Source: Pseudomonadota bacterium (GTDB taxonomy: Bacteria > Myxococcota > Myxococcia > Myxococcales > Myxococcaceae). From it: a DNA stretch of 32,081 nt. A program made the translations under genes and the position numbers. The notes below the pieces were generated by a model that was not told where the DNA came from, did not search any database, and worked only from the letters and a program-made list of their open reading frames with translations. The stretch is from NCBI GenBank assembly GCA_023426545.1, contig JAFAAN010000024.1, positions 1 through 32,081 on the forward strand, written 5' to 3'. Shown here piece after piece: positions 23,944 through 32,081 of this stretch; position 1 is the first letter of the stretch, and the number at the start of each line of letters is the position of its first letter.

Positions 23944-26190
23944 ATGAAGAAGGCATTGGAGCGTCCGGAGTCGTCTTCGGCGCCTCGCGTGCTCACGGCA
24001 GAGGCCTTGGCCCATGTGACGGAGGACGGCCGTCCTCACCTGCTGCGTGAGCACCTGGAGGCCGTGGGCCTGAGGGCCGCCACGCTGGCACCGCGCGAGG
24101 ATTTGCGTGCCCCCGCCCTGCTCACGGGGCTGTGGCACGACCTGGGCAAGTACAGCCACGACTTCCAGTTCCGCATCCGCAGGGAGAACGGCTTCGAGGC
24201 CCACCTGGAGCGGGAGGGCGCCTTGCAGCGGGACCACTCGACGGCCGGGGCGATCTGGGCAATGCAGCGCGACTCCCGTCTGCTGCCGCTGGCGATGGCC
24301 ATCGCCGGGCACCACGGGGGGCTGCCCGACTGGCGGAATCTCAAGGCGAGCCTGCGGCGTGACGACAAGCAGGCGCTGCTGGCGGATGCCCGGGCCCGGT
24401 GCGATGCGCCCGCGCTGCTGGAGCGGCCGCTGGACTTCGAGCTGGGCGCCATGGAGCGGTGGGCGCCGCGCCGGCTGGAGTTCTGGACGCGGATGCTCTT
24501 CTCCGTCCTCTGTGACGCGGACTTCCTGGACACGGAGGCCTTCTTCGACGCGAGCCGGAGCGCGGCGCGCGAGGTGCCGGTGTCGCTGCCCCAGCTCGCG
24601 GAGCGCCTCCAGGGCTTCCTGGAGGAGAAGCAGCGGCAGGCCCCCGAGACGGAGGTCAACCGGGTACGCCGCGAGGTGCTCGCCTCCGCCGTGGACGCCG
24701 CGGCCCAGCGCCCCGGCGTCTTCAGCCTCACCGTCCCCACGGGGGGCGGCAAGACGCTGACGTCCATGGCGTTCGCGCTGGAGCACGCGCGGGTACATGG
24801 GCTCCAGCGCGTCATCGTCGCCATCCCCTACACCTCCATCATCGAGCAGAGCGCTGACGCTTATCGCCAGGCCTTCCAGGGGCTGGAGCACGCCGTCATC
24901 GAGCACCACTCCGCCGTGGACCCCGCGCGAGAGACGGCGCTCAACCGCGTCGCCAGCGAGAACTGGGATGCGCCCGTCATCGTCACCACCACCGTCCAAT
25001 TGCTGGAGAGTCTCTTCGCCAACCGGCCCTCCGCCTGCCGCAAGCTGCACCGGGTGGCCCGGAGCGTCATCGTGCTCGATGAGGCGCAGACGCTTCCGCC
25101 GTCGTTGCTGGAGCCCATCCTGGACGGGCTGCGGGCGCTGACGGCGGACTATGGCTGCTCCGTGGTCATCTGCACCGCCACGCAGCCCGCCTTGGGGCAG
25201 CGTCCGGGCTTCGAGCATGGCCTGCCGGACGTACGCGAAATCGTGCCGCCCTCGGTCCGCGCCTTCGAGCGGCTGCGCCGCGTGAAGGTGCGCTGGCCCG
25301 AGCCCGGACGGAAGCTCCCGTACGCAGAGCTGGCCGACGCGGTGGCCGCCGAGCGGGACGTGCTCGCGGTGGTCCACCTGCGGCGCGATGCGCGCGGGCT
25401 CTGCGAGCTCGTGGACACACGGCTGGGCCACGAAGAGACGCTGCACCTCTCCGCGCTGATGTGCCCGGAGCACCGCTCGGAGGTCCTCGCGAACATCAAG
25501 GCGCGCAAGCGGCGCGGTGAGCCGGTGCGGCTGGTGGCCACCCAGCTCGTCGAGGCAGGCGTGGACCTGGACTTCCCCGTCGTCTACCGGGGCATGGCGG
25601 GCATGGACTCGCTGGCCCAGGCCGCGGGGCGGTGCAACCGGGAGGGCTCGCTGGAGGGGCTCGGGGAGCTGCGAGTCTACGAGCCGGAGACGCAGCCGCC
25701 CCGGGGCGTACCGAGCGCGGCCCAGGACGTGACTCGGGGGCTCCTCGCTCAGCGGCCGGAGCTGGACCTGTTCACGCCCGAGAGCTTCCGCCTCTACTTC
25801 GAGCGCTTCTATGCCACGCGGAGGCAGGACGAGAAGGGCATCCAGGCGCTGCGCGCGAAGCTGCACTTCGAGCAGGTGGCCCAGGCCTTCCAACTCGTCG
25901 AGGACGACTGGAGCGCTCCGGTGGTGGTGCCCTACGGCGGCAGTGGGGCGCTCCTGGAGGAGCTGCGGCAGCGGGGACCGTCGCGAGAGCGGCTGCGCGC
26001 GTTGCAGCGCTACACGGTGACCGTGCCGCGCAAGCACCGGGATGCGTGGCTCGCGCAAGGGCTGGCGCGGCTCGCGGCGGAGACAGTGGCGTACCTGGGG
26101 CCAGAGCACGCGTCCGCGTATCACGCGCGCTTCGGCCTCCTGCTCGACCGGGTCGGCACCCTCGACCCGGCGTTCCTCATTCCCGATTGA
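23944..26190 (+). CDS. cas3: Cas3 helicase-nuclease (type I-C)
   Basis: The start at 23944 is preferred to an ATG at 23920 because GGGGGGAAG lies directly upstream. The 748-residue protein is the effector recruited by Cascade to unwind and degrade target DNA. An N-terminal HD nuclease domain (about 20-235) carries HDLGK (His65-Asp66), a DHSTAGA motif and GHHGGLPD, the metal-binding histidines. The superfamily-2 helicase follows: Walker A TVPTGGGKTLTS (Lys270), Walker B LDEAQTL (Asp379-Gln382), motif III ICTATQPAL, motif V VATQLVEAGVDLDFPVVYR, and motif VI QAAGRCNREG. All key residues are present, so it looks active. It is first in the operon, 21 bp before cas5c. The HD-first fused layout is usual for type I-C. 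Confidence 0.96.
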   Translation: MKKALERPESSSAPRVLTAEALAHVTEDGRPHLLREHLEAVGLRAATLAPREDLRAPALLTGLWHDLGKYSHDFQFRIRRENGFEAHLEREGALQRDHSTAGAIWAMQRDSRLLPLAMAIAGHHGGLPDWRNLKASLRRDDKQALLADARARCDAPALLERPLDFELGAMERWAPRRLEFWTRMLFSVLCDADFLDTEAFFDASRSAAREVPVSLPQLAERLQGFLEEKQRQAPETEVNRVRREVLASAVDAAAQRPGVFSLTVPTGGGKTLTSMAFALEHARVHGLQRVIVAIPYTSIIEQSADAYRQAFQGLEHAVIEHHSAVDPARETALNRVASENWDAPVIVTTTVQLLESLFANRPSACRKLHRVARSVIVLDEAQTLPPSLLEPILDGLRALTADYGCSVVICTATQPALGQRPGFEHGLPDVREIVPPSVRAFERLRRVKVRWPEPGRKLPYAELADAVAAERDVLAVVHLRRDARGLCELVDTRLGHEETLHLSALMCPEHRSEVLANIKARKRRGEPVRLVATQLVEAGVDLDFPVVYRGMAGMDSLAQAAGRCNREGSLEGLGELRVYEPETQPPRGVPSAAQDVTRGLLAQRPELDLFTPESFRLYFERFYATRRQDEKGIQALRAKLHFEQVAQAFQLVEDDWSAPVVVPYGGSGALLEELRQRGPSRERLRALQRYTVTVPRKHRDAWLAQGLARLAAETVAYLGPEHASAYHARFGLLLDRVGTLDPAFLIPD

Positions 26191-26211
26191 GACCCGCTTC
26201 AGGAGGTGTGG

Positions 26212-26871
26212 ATGACATCGACGGCAGGCAGGCGGTTTCGAGTGAGGGCCCGAGGGCCCGTGGCGTGCTTCACGCGGCCCGAGATGAAGGCGGAGCGCGT
26301 CAGCTATGAAGTGATGACACCCTCGGCGGCGCGCGGCGTGCTGGAGGCCATCCTGTGGAAGCCAGCCATTCGCTGGCACGTCCACGAGATTGCCGTGCTC
26401 GCTCCGGTGAAGTGGACGAGCTTCCGCCGCAACGAGGTCAACAGCCGCGCCACAGTGGGGAAGTTCGACTACGCGGCGGACGAGGACCGTGCTCAGCGCA
26501 ACACGGTGGCGCTGCGGGACGTGGACTACGTCATCACCGCGTCCTTCACCCTGGTGCCCGGCAAGACAGGCCCCGACGACAACGCGCGCAAGTTCGAGGA
26601 GATGTTCGAGCGGCGCCTGGAGCGCGGCCAGTTCTTCCACGCGCCGTATCTGGGCTGCCGCGAGTTCGCGGCGCGGGTCGAGCCGGCCGAGGACGGCCTG
26701 CGTCCCCATGAGGCGGGCAGCGGACGGCGGCCCCTGGGGCTGATGTTCTACGACTTCGTCTTCGACGTCCCCGGGGAGCCGGTGCGCCCGGAGTTCTTCC
26801 AGGCGTTCCTGGAGGACGGCGTGCTGCGTGTGCCGCCGCGCGCGCAGGTGCTGGGCGGAGGTGCCTCATGA
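26212..26871 (+). CDS. cas5c: Cas5c (Cas5d), crRNA-processing Cascade subunit
   Basis: AGGAGG sits five bases before the ATG at 26212; a GTG six bases upstream overlaps the ribosome-binding site and is less likely. The 219-residue protein shows the type I-C Cas5 features: SYEVMTPSAARGVLEAILWKPAIRWHV near residue 31, then VKWTSFRRNEVNSR, and the C-terminal FFHAPYLGCREFAARV and MFYDFVFD segments. In type I-C systems this protein replaces Cas6: it cuts the pre-crRNA repeat and stays on the 5' handle. The lack of any cas6 here agrees with that. Its stop overlaps the next start as ATGA, implying coupled translation with cas8c. Confidence 0.93.
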   Translation: MTSTAGRRFRVRARGPVACFTRPEMKAERVSYEVMTPSAARGVLEAILWKPAIRWHVHEIAVLAPVKWTSFRRNEVNSRATVGKFDYAADEDRAQRNTVALRDVDYVITASFTLVPGKTGPDDNARKFEEMFERRLERGQFFHAPYLGCREFAARVEPAEDGLRPHEAGSGRRPLGLMFYDFVFDVPGEPVRPEFFQAFLEDGVLRVPPRAQVLGGGAS

Positions 26872-28604
26872 TGCTGACGGCGCTCAACGACTTCGCTCGC
26901 GAGCGGGGGCTCACGGATGACCCGCTGTACGAGGAGAAGCCGGTGGACTTCTTCATCCGCATCAGCGCGGAGGGGACGTTCATCAAGCTCGAATCCCTGG
27001 CGGGAGAGGACGGGCGGGGAAAGCCCATGCCCATCCCCCGGCTGCCGCAGCGCTCGGTGAACATCGCCGCGGGCTTCTTCGCGGACAATCCGAAGTACGT
27101 CCTCGCCTACGAGAAGGAGGCATCTCCCGCGAAGACCGGACGCGTGGAGAAGCGCATGGCCCGCCTGGAGGCCTTCCTGACGCCCGCGCGGGAGGTCGCG
27201 GCGGAGACGGAGGACGCGGAGGCCCGGGCGGTGGTGTCCTTCCTTTCGAGCGAGACGGAGCGCCGAAAGGCCCTGGCGGACCGGGACGCGGACGCGTGGA
27301 CGGGCTCCGAGCTTCTGGCCTTCGTCGTGGGCGACGCGACGGTCCCCGTGCACCAGAACCCGTCCGTCCGCGCGTGCTGGGAGCGGCGCGCTGGCGACAA
27401 GCGCGCGCGAGGGCGGAGGACGATGTGCCTGGTGACGGGCCAGGAGGGCGTGGTGGCCGTCACCCACCCCAAGCTGAAGAACGTCCCGGAGGCGCAGCCG
27501 TCGGGGGCCTCGCTGGTGTCCTTCAACGCCCCTGCGTTTTCGTCGCACGGCCTGGAGCAGGGGGACAACGCGCCCATCTCCCAGGAGGCGGCGCTGGGCT
27601 ACGTGCTGGCGCTCAACGACATGCTGCGGCGCACCGAGCAGCGCCGCTTCCGGCAGGGCATCGCGCTGGGGGGAGACTCGGTGCTGGTGTTCTGGACGCG
27701 CGCCACCCCTTCCGAGGAGGGCTTCCTGCTGTCTTGCATGGACCCGACGGAGGACGACCTCGAGCGCTTCGCCGAGTCTCCGCTGCGCGGCCTGGAGCCC
27801 GGTGCGCTGGATGACCGCGCCTTCTACGCCGTGACGCTGTCGGGCAACGCGGGCCGCGTCGCCGTGCGCGACTGGTTCGAGTCGCGTGTGGGCGAGGTGA
27901 AGCAGAGCATCCGGCGCTACTTCGAGGACCTGCGCATCGGCAGCGCACCCGCGGGCCCGATTCCCGTCTACCGGTTGCTGAAGGCCATCGAGGCGCCCTC
28001 CGGGAGAGGGCTGTCACCGGACCTCTCCACGCGGATGCTGGGCGCCGCCCTGCGGGGGCAGCCCTTCCCGCGCCAGCTCCTGGCCGCCGCGCTGGACCGG
28101 CTGCGGCTGCCACCCGCCGAGGACCGGTTCGAGCGCGAGCAGCTGCGGCTCCGCGTCGCGCTCATCAAGGCGTACCTGTTGCGACACCGAAGTTCTGGAA
28201 CCACTCCCCTGGAGGTCAGCGTGTCACTCGACAAGAACAATGCCGCTCAGCCCTACGTGCTTGGCCGCCTCTTCGCCGTGCTGGAGCGGCTGCAGGGCGT
28301 GGCGCTGGGGGACATCAACGCCACCATCCGCGACCGCTACTTCGGCGCCGCGTCCCGCAACCCCGCCACCGTCTTCCCCCGGCTGCTGACACTGTCTGTC
28401 CACCACGCGTCCAAGGCGGCCGAGAGTGGCAGGTGGCTGGAGCGGGCGAAGGGCGAGGTGATGGACCTGTTGCCGCCTCAGTTGCCCTTCCCGCCGGTGC
28501 TCAAGCTGGAAGACCAGGGCCTCTTCGCCGTCGGCTACTACCACCAGCGCGAGGCGTTCTTCACGAAGCGCCCGGCTCCGGAAGCCAGCGACTCCGCCGC
28601 CTGA
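26868..28604 (+). CDS. cas8c: Cas8c (Csd1), large Cascade subunit
   Basis: The 578-residue protein starts at the ATG overlapping the cas5c stop (ATGA). The family is recognised from MLTALNDFARERGL at the N-terminus, IAAGFFADNPKYVLAYEKE, CLVTGQEG, SFNAPAFSSHGLEQGDNAPIS, and the C-terminal LGRLFAVLERLQG and FPRLLTLSVHH segments. As the large subunit it recognises the PAM and helps recruit Cas3. It is operon gene three, between cas5c and cas7. The last 127 codons are probably also translated on their own (see cas11c). No internal stop or frameshift is seen. Confidence 0.94.
   Translation: MMLTALNDFARERGLTDDPLYEEKPVDFFIRISAEGTFIKLESLAGEDGRGKPMPIPRLPQRSVNIAAGFFADNPKYVLAYEKEASPAKTGRVEKRMARLEAFLTPAREVAAETEDAEARAVVSFLSSETERRKALADRDADAWTGSELLAFVVGDATVPVHQNPSVRACWERRAGDKRARGRRTMCLVTGQEGVVAVTHPKLKNVPEAQPSGASLVSFNAPAFSSHGLEQGDNAPISQEAALGYVLALNDMLRRTEQRRFRQGIALGGDSVLVFWTRATPSEEGFLLSCMDPTEDDLERFAESPLRGLEPGALDDRAFYAVTLSGNAGRVAVRDWFESRVGEVKQSIRRYFEDLRIGSAPAGPIPVYRLLKAIEAPSGRGLSPDLSTRMLGAALRGQPFPRQLLAAALDRLRLPPAEDRFEREQLRLRVALIKAYLLRHRSSGTTPLEVSVSLDKNNAAQPYVLGRLFAVLERLQGVALGDINATIRDRYFGAASRNPATVFPRLLTLSVHHASKAAESGRWLERAKGEVMDLLPPQLPFPPVLKLEDQGLFAVGYYHQREAFFTKRPAPEASDSAA
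28221..28604 (+). CDS. cas11c: Predicted Cas11c small subunit from an internal start in cas8c
   Basis: GGAGG (28211-28215) stands five bases before an in-frame GTG (28221) inside cas8c, giving a 127-residue product starting VSLDKNNAAQPYVLGRLF. The codons just before and after are rare for this genome (CGA, AGT, TCT, GGA, ACT, then TCA, AAT, GCT), which makes the mRNA locally AT-rich and open, as at a real initiation site. Work on type I-C, I-B and I-D systems has shown that the Cas11 small subunit is made from an internal start near the 3' end of the large-subunit gene. Size, position and sequence fit that here. Cas11 lines the belly of Cascade and stabilises the displaced strand. Confidence 0.75.
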   Translation: MSLDKNNAAQPYVLGRLFAVLERLQGVALGDINATIRDRYFGAASRNPATVFPRLLTLSVHHASKAAESGRWLERAKGEVMDLLPPQLPFPPVLKLEDQGLFAVGYYHQREAFFTKRPAPEASDSAA

Positions 28605-28644
28605 CCTCACTGCACCCCTTCACCTCCTACCCAGAGAAAACGCC

Positions 28645-29559
28645 ATGACCGAACTCAAGCAGCGCCATGACTTCGTCCTCTTCTTCGACGTGCTGGATGG
28701 AAACCCCAACGGTGACCCCGACGCCGGCAACCTGCCTCGCATCGACGCGGAGACGGGACACGGGCTGGTGACGGACGTGAGCCTCAAGCGCAAGGTGCGC
28801 AACTTCGTCCTGCTCACGCAGGAGGGAAAGCCGGGGCTCGACATCTTCGTGAAGGAGAAGGCCGTCCTGAACCAGCGCATCGCGGAGGCGTACAAGGGGC
28901 TGGGCATCGACCTGGACGACAAGCCCGCCCGCGCCGAGGACGGGAAGAAGCGCAACTCGAAGGGGACGGCCCAGGGCTCCGAGGTGGAGAAGGGGCGCGC
29001 GTGGATGTGCAAGACGTTCTTCGACGTCCGCACCTTCGGGGCCGTCATGTCCACCGGCGCCAATGCGGGACAGGTCCGCGGCCCGGTGCAGCTCACGTTC
29101 GCGCGCTCGGTGGACCCCATCGTGTGGCAGGAGCACTCCATCACCCGCATGGCCGTGGCGACCGAAGGCGAGGCCGAGAAGCAGGGCGGTGACAACCGCA
29201 CCATGGGCCGGAAGAACACCGTGCCCTACGGGCTCTACCGGGCGCATGGCTTCGTCTCGCCGCATCTGGCGAAGCAGACGGGGTTCGGCACGGCGGACCT
29301 GGAGCTGCTCTTCCAGTCCTTCACGCACATGTTCGAGCTGGACCGCAGCGCCGCGCGGGGGCTGATGTCCATGCGCAAGGTGGTGGTCTTCAAGCATGGC
29401 TCGGAGCTCGGAAACGCGCCGGCCCATGCGCTGTTCGACCGCGTCCAGGCGGTGCGCGTCCAGCCGGACAAGCCGGCCCGGAGCTTCTCCGACTACGAGG
29501 TGCGCGTGGACAAGGCCGGGCTGCCCCAGGGCATCGAGGTGGTGGAGCTGGTGGGATGA
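28645..29559 (+). CDS. cas7c: Cas7c (Csd2), Cascade backbone
   Basis: The 304-residue protein forms the multi-copy filament that holds the crRNA spacer. Family marks are RHDFVLFFDVLDGNPNGDPDAGNLPR at the N-terminus, TDVSLKRKVRNFV, then DVRTFGAVMSTGANAGQVRGPVQLTFARSVDPI, and YGLYRAHGFVSPHLAKQTG. These are the RRM-like core and thumb of Csd2. It starts 40 bp after cas8c, the widest gap inside the operon, with only a weak AGAG ribosome-binding site. It overlaps cas4 as ATGA. Confidence 0.95.
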   Translation: MTELKQRHDFVLFFDVLDGNPNGDPDAGNLPRIDAETGHGLVTDVSLKRKVRNFVLLTQEGKPGLDIFVKEKAVLNQRIAEAYKGLGIDLDDKPARAEDGKKRNSKGTAQGSEVEKGRAWMCKTFFDVRTFGAVMSTGANAGQVRGPVQLTFARSVDPIVWQEHSITRMAVATEGEAEKQGGDNRTMGRKNTVPYGLYRAHGFVSPHLAKQTGFGTADLELLFQSFTHMFELDRSAARGLMSMRKVVVFKHGSELGNAPAHALFDRVQAVRVQPDKPARSFSDYEVRVDKAGLPQGIEVVELVG

Positions 29560-30200
29560 GCACGGACCGCGAGACGTGGGTGGCGCTGTCCGCGCTCCAG
29601 CACCTGCTGTACTGCGAGCGGCAGGCGGCGCTCATCCACGTCGAGCGGCAGTGGCGGGAGGACGTCAGCACGGCCTCCGGACGGCTGCTCCACGAGCGCG
29701 TGGACCTGCCGGGCCACGACGCGCGGCCGGGGCGGCGGGTGGAGCGCGCCGTGCTGCTGGGCTCGCAGCGGCTGCGGGTGTCGGGCCGCGCGGACCTCGT
29801 CGAATACCAGCGGGACGCCGCCGTGCCCACGGGGTGGCGTCCCTATCCGGTGGAGGTGAAGCGCGGCCGGCGCAAGGCGCTGGAGGCGGACGCCGTGCAG
29901 CTCTGCGCGCAGGCGCTGTGCCTGGAGGAGATGCACGGCGTGGAGGTCCCCGAGGGCGCGCTCTTCCATGGCACGCAGCACCGGCGTGAGCCCGTGCGCT
30001 TCGACGCGCGGCTCCGCCAGCGCACCGAGGACGCCATCGCCCGGATGCACGAGCTGCTGCGGAGGCAGGAGGTGCCCTCCGTGCCTCGCGCGCCCCGGTG
30101 CGACCGGTGCTCGCTGGAGCCGCTGTGCCTGCCCCACGTGACGGCCGGGCAGCGGCGCGTCCAGGACTACCTGGCGCAGTGGCTGAACGAGGAAGGCTGA
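29556..30200 (+). CDS. cas4: Cas4 nuclease of the adaptation module
   Basis: The 214-residue protein starts within the cas7 stop (ATGA). It has the four cysteines of the 4Fe-4S cluster: Cys20 in LLYCERQ and Cys182, Cys185, Cys191 in CDRCSLEPLC. The RecB-type nuclease motifs are GRLLHERVD, SGRADLVE (Asp80) and PVEVKRGR (Glu100, Lys102). Cas4 trims prespacers and helps Cas1-Cas2 choose PAM-flanked DNA and insert it in the correct orientation. All catalytic residues are present. Followed 12 bp on by cas1. Confidence 0.95.
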   Translation: MSTDRETWVALSALQHLLYCERQAALIHVERQWREDVSTASGRLLHERVDLPGHDARPGRRVERAVLLGSQRLRVSGRADLVEYQRDAAVPTGWRPYPVEVKRGRRKALEADAVQLCAQALCLEEMHGVEVPEGALFHGTQHRREPVRFDARLRQRTEDAIARMHELLRRQEVPSVPRAPRCDRCSLEPLCLPHVTAGQRRVQDYLAQWLNEEG

Positions 30201-30212
30201 ACGGAGGCAGGC

Positions 30213-31241
30213 ATGACGACCGCGTTGAACACGCTGTTCATCACCGCCGAGGGCACGCGCCTGAACAAGGAGGGCGAGTGCGTGGTGGTGACGGTGCGGG
30301 AGCAGAAGAAGGCCGAGGTGCCGCTGCGGCACCTGCGCTCGGTGGTGTGCCTGACCCGGGCGTGGCTGACGCCGGAGTTGATGGAGAGCTGCCTGGAGGC
30401 GGGCATCCACGTCTCCTTCTTCGGCATGACGGGGCGCTTCCTCGCGCGGGTGGAGGGCGTGCCCGGCGGCAACGTGCTGCTGCGGCGGCAGCAGTACCGG
30501 GCCGCGGATGATGTCTCGCGCTCGCTGGCCCTCTCCCGGGCGCTGGTGACGGGGAAGCTGGGCAACGCGCGACAGTTCGTGCTGCACGCGCGGCGTGACG
30601 CGGCGCCCGAGCGGCAGGAGCGCCTGGCGGAGACGGCTCGGCGGCTGTCGGAGCATCTGCGCGCGCTGACCCGGGCGGAGGACCTGGAGCAGGTGCGAGG
30701 GCTGGAGGGCATCGCGGCGCGTGATTACTTCGAGGCTTTCCCCGCGCTGCTGAAGAAGAGCGCCAGCGGGTTCGAGTTCGACGGCCGCAACCGCCGGCCT
30801 CCGAGGAACCCGCTGAACGCGATGCTCTCGTTTGGCTATGCGCTGCTGGCGCAGGACTGCGCGGGGGCGCTCGCGGGCGTCGGCCTGGACCCGGCCGTGG
30901 GCTTCCTGCACGAGGACCGCCCCGGGCGCCTGTCCCTGGCGCTGGACCTGATGGAGGAGTTCCGCGCGCCGGTGGTGGACCGGCTCGTCTTCTCGCTGGT
31001 GAACCGGGGGCAACTGAAGCCCGGGGACTTCCGCACCGAGTCGGCTGGCGCCGTGCTGCTGAAGGACGATGCGCGCAAGACGTTCCTGGTGGCGTACCAG
31101 GAGGCGAAGCAGGTGGGCGTGCGGCACGCGTTCCTGGGGCAGGAGACGACCTGGGGCATGGCGCCCCACCTGCAAGCGCTGTTGCTGGCCCGCCACCTCC
31201 GGGGCGAGCTGGATGGCTACCCTCCCTTCGCGATGCGCTGA
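30213..31241 (+). CDS. cas1: Cas1 integrase
   Basis: CGGAGG lies upstream of the ATG at 30213. The 342-residue protein has the N-terminal beta domain (MTTALNTLFITAEGTRLNKEGECVVV style) and the helical catalytic domain. The metal-binding residues are Glu165 in RGLEGIAARDYF, His233 in GFLHEDRPGR and an acidic residue (Asp245 or Glu248) in LALDLMEEFR. Cas1 and Cas2 insert new spacers next to the leader. The stop TGA overlaps the cas2 ATG by one base (TGATG), a sign of coupled translation. The catalytic set looks intact. Confidence 0.96.
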   Translation: MTTALNTLFITAEGTRLNKEGECVVVTVREQKKAEVPLRHLRSVVCLTRAWLTPELMESCLEAGIHVSFFGMTGRFLARVEGVPGGNVLLRRQQYRAADDVSRSLALSRALVTGKLGNARQFVLHARRDAAPERQERLAETARRLSEHLRALTRAEDLEQVRGLEGIAARDYFEAFPALLKKSASGFEFDGRNRRPPRNPLNAMLSFGYALLAQDCAGALAGVGLDPAVGFLHEDRPGRLSLALDLMEEFRAPVVDRLVFSLVNRGQLKPGDFRTESAGAVLLKDDARKTFLVAYQEAKQVGVRHAFLGQETTWGMAPHLQALLLARHLRGELDGYPPFAMR

Positions 31242-31540
31242 TGCGTAGATTGACCGTGTTGATTTGCTACGACGTGCGGGTGTCGGACCCCCAGGGGGCC
31301 CGGCGCCTGCGCAAGATCGCGCGGGCCTGCAAGGACCATGGCGTGCGGGTGCAATACTCCGTCTTCGAGTGTGTGCTGGAGCCCAAGGACTGGGTCGTCC
31401 TGCGCGCCCGGCTGCTGGCGGCGTTCGACTCGGAATGTGACAGCCTGCGCTTCTATTTCCTTTCGGAAGATGATGCCCGGAAGACGGAGCACCATGGCGC
31501 CCGGGCGCCGCTGGACGTCGAGGGACCGCTGGTCCTGTAG
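31241..31540 (+). CDS. cas2: Cas2 adaptation protein
   Basis: The 99-residue ferredoxin-fold protein starts MRRLTVLICYDVRVSDPQGARRL: the strand with the conserved Asp, here in CYDV, is typical. It continues with VQYSVFECVLEPKDW and ends after CDSLRFYFLSEDDARKTEHHG. A Cas2 dimer bridges two Cas1 dimers to form the integrase. It is the last gene of the operon. Its length and motifs are normal. Confidence 0.95.
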   Translation: MRRLTVLICYDVRVSDPQGARRLRKIARACKDHGVRVQYSVFECVLEPKDWVVLRARLLAAFDSECDSLRFYFLSEDDARKTEHHGARAPLDVEGPLVL

Positions 31541-31722
31541 CCGCCCGCGAACCGCTCCCGGTGGGCCCTCCGCCGAGGGTTCGCGCTCTTTGAAATCCCG
31601 AATAGTTTTCGAGGGTTGGATGATGCGGCAGGACGGCCGGCGGGACCGGAGCGCCGTGGCGGAGGCCGGTTCGCGAATCGCGGCCGGATTCCGTAGGAAG
31701 AACGGTATGTTGGAAGGGCAGA
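31541..31722 (+). promoter_or_regulatory. CRISPR leader
   Basis: This 182 bp stretch between cas2 and the first repeat has no gene. It contains the AT-richest short run in the area (CTTTGAAATCCCGAATAGTT, about 31588-31607). A TTGAAA at 31590-31595 could be a -35 element, but no clear -10 is spaced 17 bp from it. By position it should drive array transcription and guide new spacer insertion. Confidence 0.7.
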
Positions 31723-32081
31723 GTCGCTCCTCGTGAACGCGAGGAGCGTGGGTTGAAACCGAATGTCGATGTCCGCGTGCGTGACGGAGCGCTGTCGCTC
31801 CTCGTGAACGCGAGGAGCGTGGGTTGAAACTGCGGCGCCCGCGACGGTGCCCGTCACGCCCTCGTCGCTCCTCGTGAACGCGAGGAGCGTGGGTTGAAAC
31901 CTGGTTGCTCACCTCGCCCGCGAGCCGCTGGAGTCGCTCCTCGTGAACGCGAGGAGCGTGGGTTGAAACCAGATGATGGGGTTCGGTCCACTCGGGCGCC
32001 CGGTCGCTCCTCGTGAACGCGAGGAGCGTGGGTTGAAACAACGAGGCCTTGAGCGAGGCGCGCCGCGGCGCGGTCGCTCCT
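31723..32081 (+). CRISPR. Type I-C CRISPR array, leader-proximal end (runs off the window)
   Basis: Five complete, identical 37 bp repeats start at 31723, 31794, 31864, 31933 and 32003; a sixth starts at 32073 and is cut by the window edge. The five spacers are 34, 33, 32, 33 and 33 bp. Each repeat begins GTCGCTCCTCG, forms a perfect 9 bp stem (repeat bases 3-11 with 18-26) around a 6-base loop, and ends TGGGTTGAAAC. That 11-base tail is the crRNA 5' handle expected from Cas5c cleavage at the stem base. The lack of repeat decay fits the leader end, and the orientation matches the cas genes. Confidence 0.98.

Noticed and set aside
23893..26709. Open frame of more than 900 codons on the minus strand opposite cas3 and cas5c
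   Set aside because: It crosses two genes with intact catalytic motifs and reads as antisense low complexity. No start signal or domain is seen.
26868..28604. Possibility that cas8c is broken or fused
   Set aside because: The frame is continuous with all family segments in order. The internal RBS is explained by Cas11c translation, not by a frameshift.
23944..31540. Missing cas6 as a sign of a defective CRISPR system
   Set aside because: Type I-C systems normally lack Cas6, since Cas5c cuts the pre-crRNA. All other genes are present with intact catalytic residues.

Overview
The window is very GC-rich, with almost all third codon positions G or C. Its gene set points to a myxobacterium, most likely Myxococcus or a close relative (inferred). 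Supporting signs are a response regulator ending in a PilZ-like domain of the kind expanded in Myxococcus, large secreted lipoproteins, a tandem family of exported proteins whose mature ends begin near EARFGKR, and a type I-C CRISPR-Cas locus.

Layout. Positions 1-782 hold the 3' end of a TPR-like/cyclic-nucleotide-fold protein. Positions 881-5098 (minus strand) hold a two-gene lipid-scavenging unit: a large VolA-like lipoprotein lipase followed by a FadL-type outer-membrane channel. Positions 5343-7950 hold a small exported protein, a MotB/OmpA-type coiled-coil protein, a hairpin-rich 0.5 kb gap and a MobA-like nucleotidyltransferase. Positions 8018-10582 (minus strand) carry two tandem paralogous exported barrel-like proteins and a small membrane-anchored coiled-coil protein. 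A HAD hydrolase (10894-11742) converges on atpA.

Positions 11845-15810 (minus strand) contain atpH and atpA, the F1 delta and alpha subunits. They are separated by a PAS-PAS histidine-kinase-like gene that has lost its phospho-acceptor histidine and the G1-box aspartate. No other ATP synthase gene lies next to them. An Hsp70-like chaperone diverges from atpH and is followed by a two-receiver/PilZ response regulator, a beta-propeller lipoprotein, a MATE exporter and a small alpha/beta-hydrolase.

Positions 23944-32081 are a complete type I-C (Dvulg) CRISPR-Cas operon, cas3-cas5c-cas8c-cas7-cas4-cas1-cas2, tightly spaced or overlapping. A 182 bp leader follows, then the leader-proximal end of an array of identical 37 bp repeats with 32-34 bp spacers that runs off the window. 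Inside cas8c there is a strong internal ribosome-binding site and an in-frame GTG, embedded in a run of rare AT-ending codons. This predicts a separately translated small subunit, Cas11c. No cas6 is present, as expected where Cas5c processes the crRNA.

The points most worth following up are the degenerate kinase inside the ATP synthase pair with its own palindrome-embedded promoter, the internal Cas11c start, the lipase-FadL pair, the palindrome over the cas3 ribosome-binding region, and the structured leader before the MobA-like gene.
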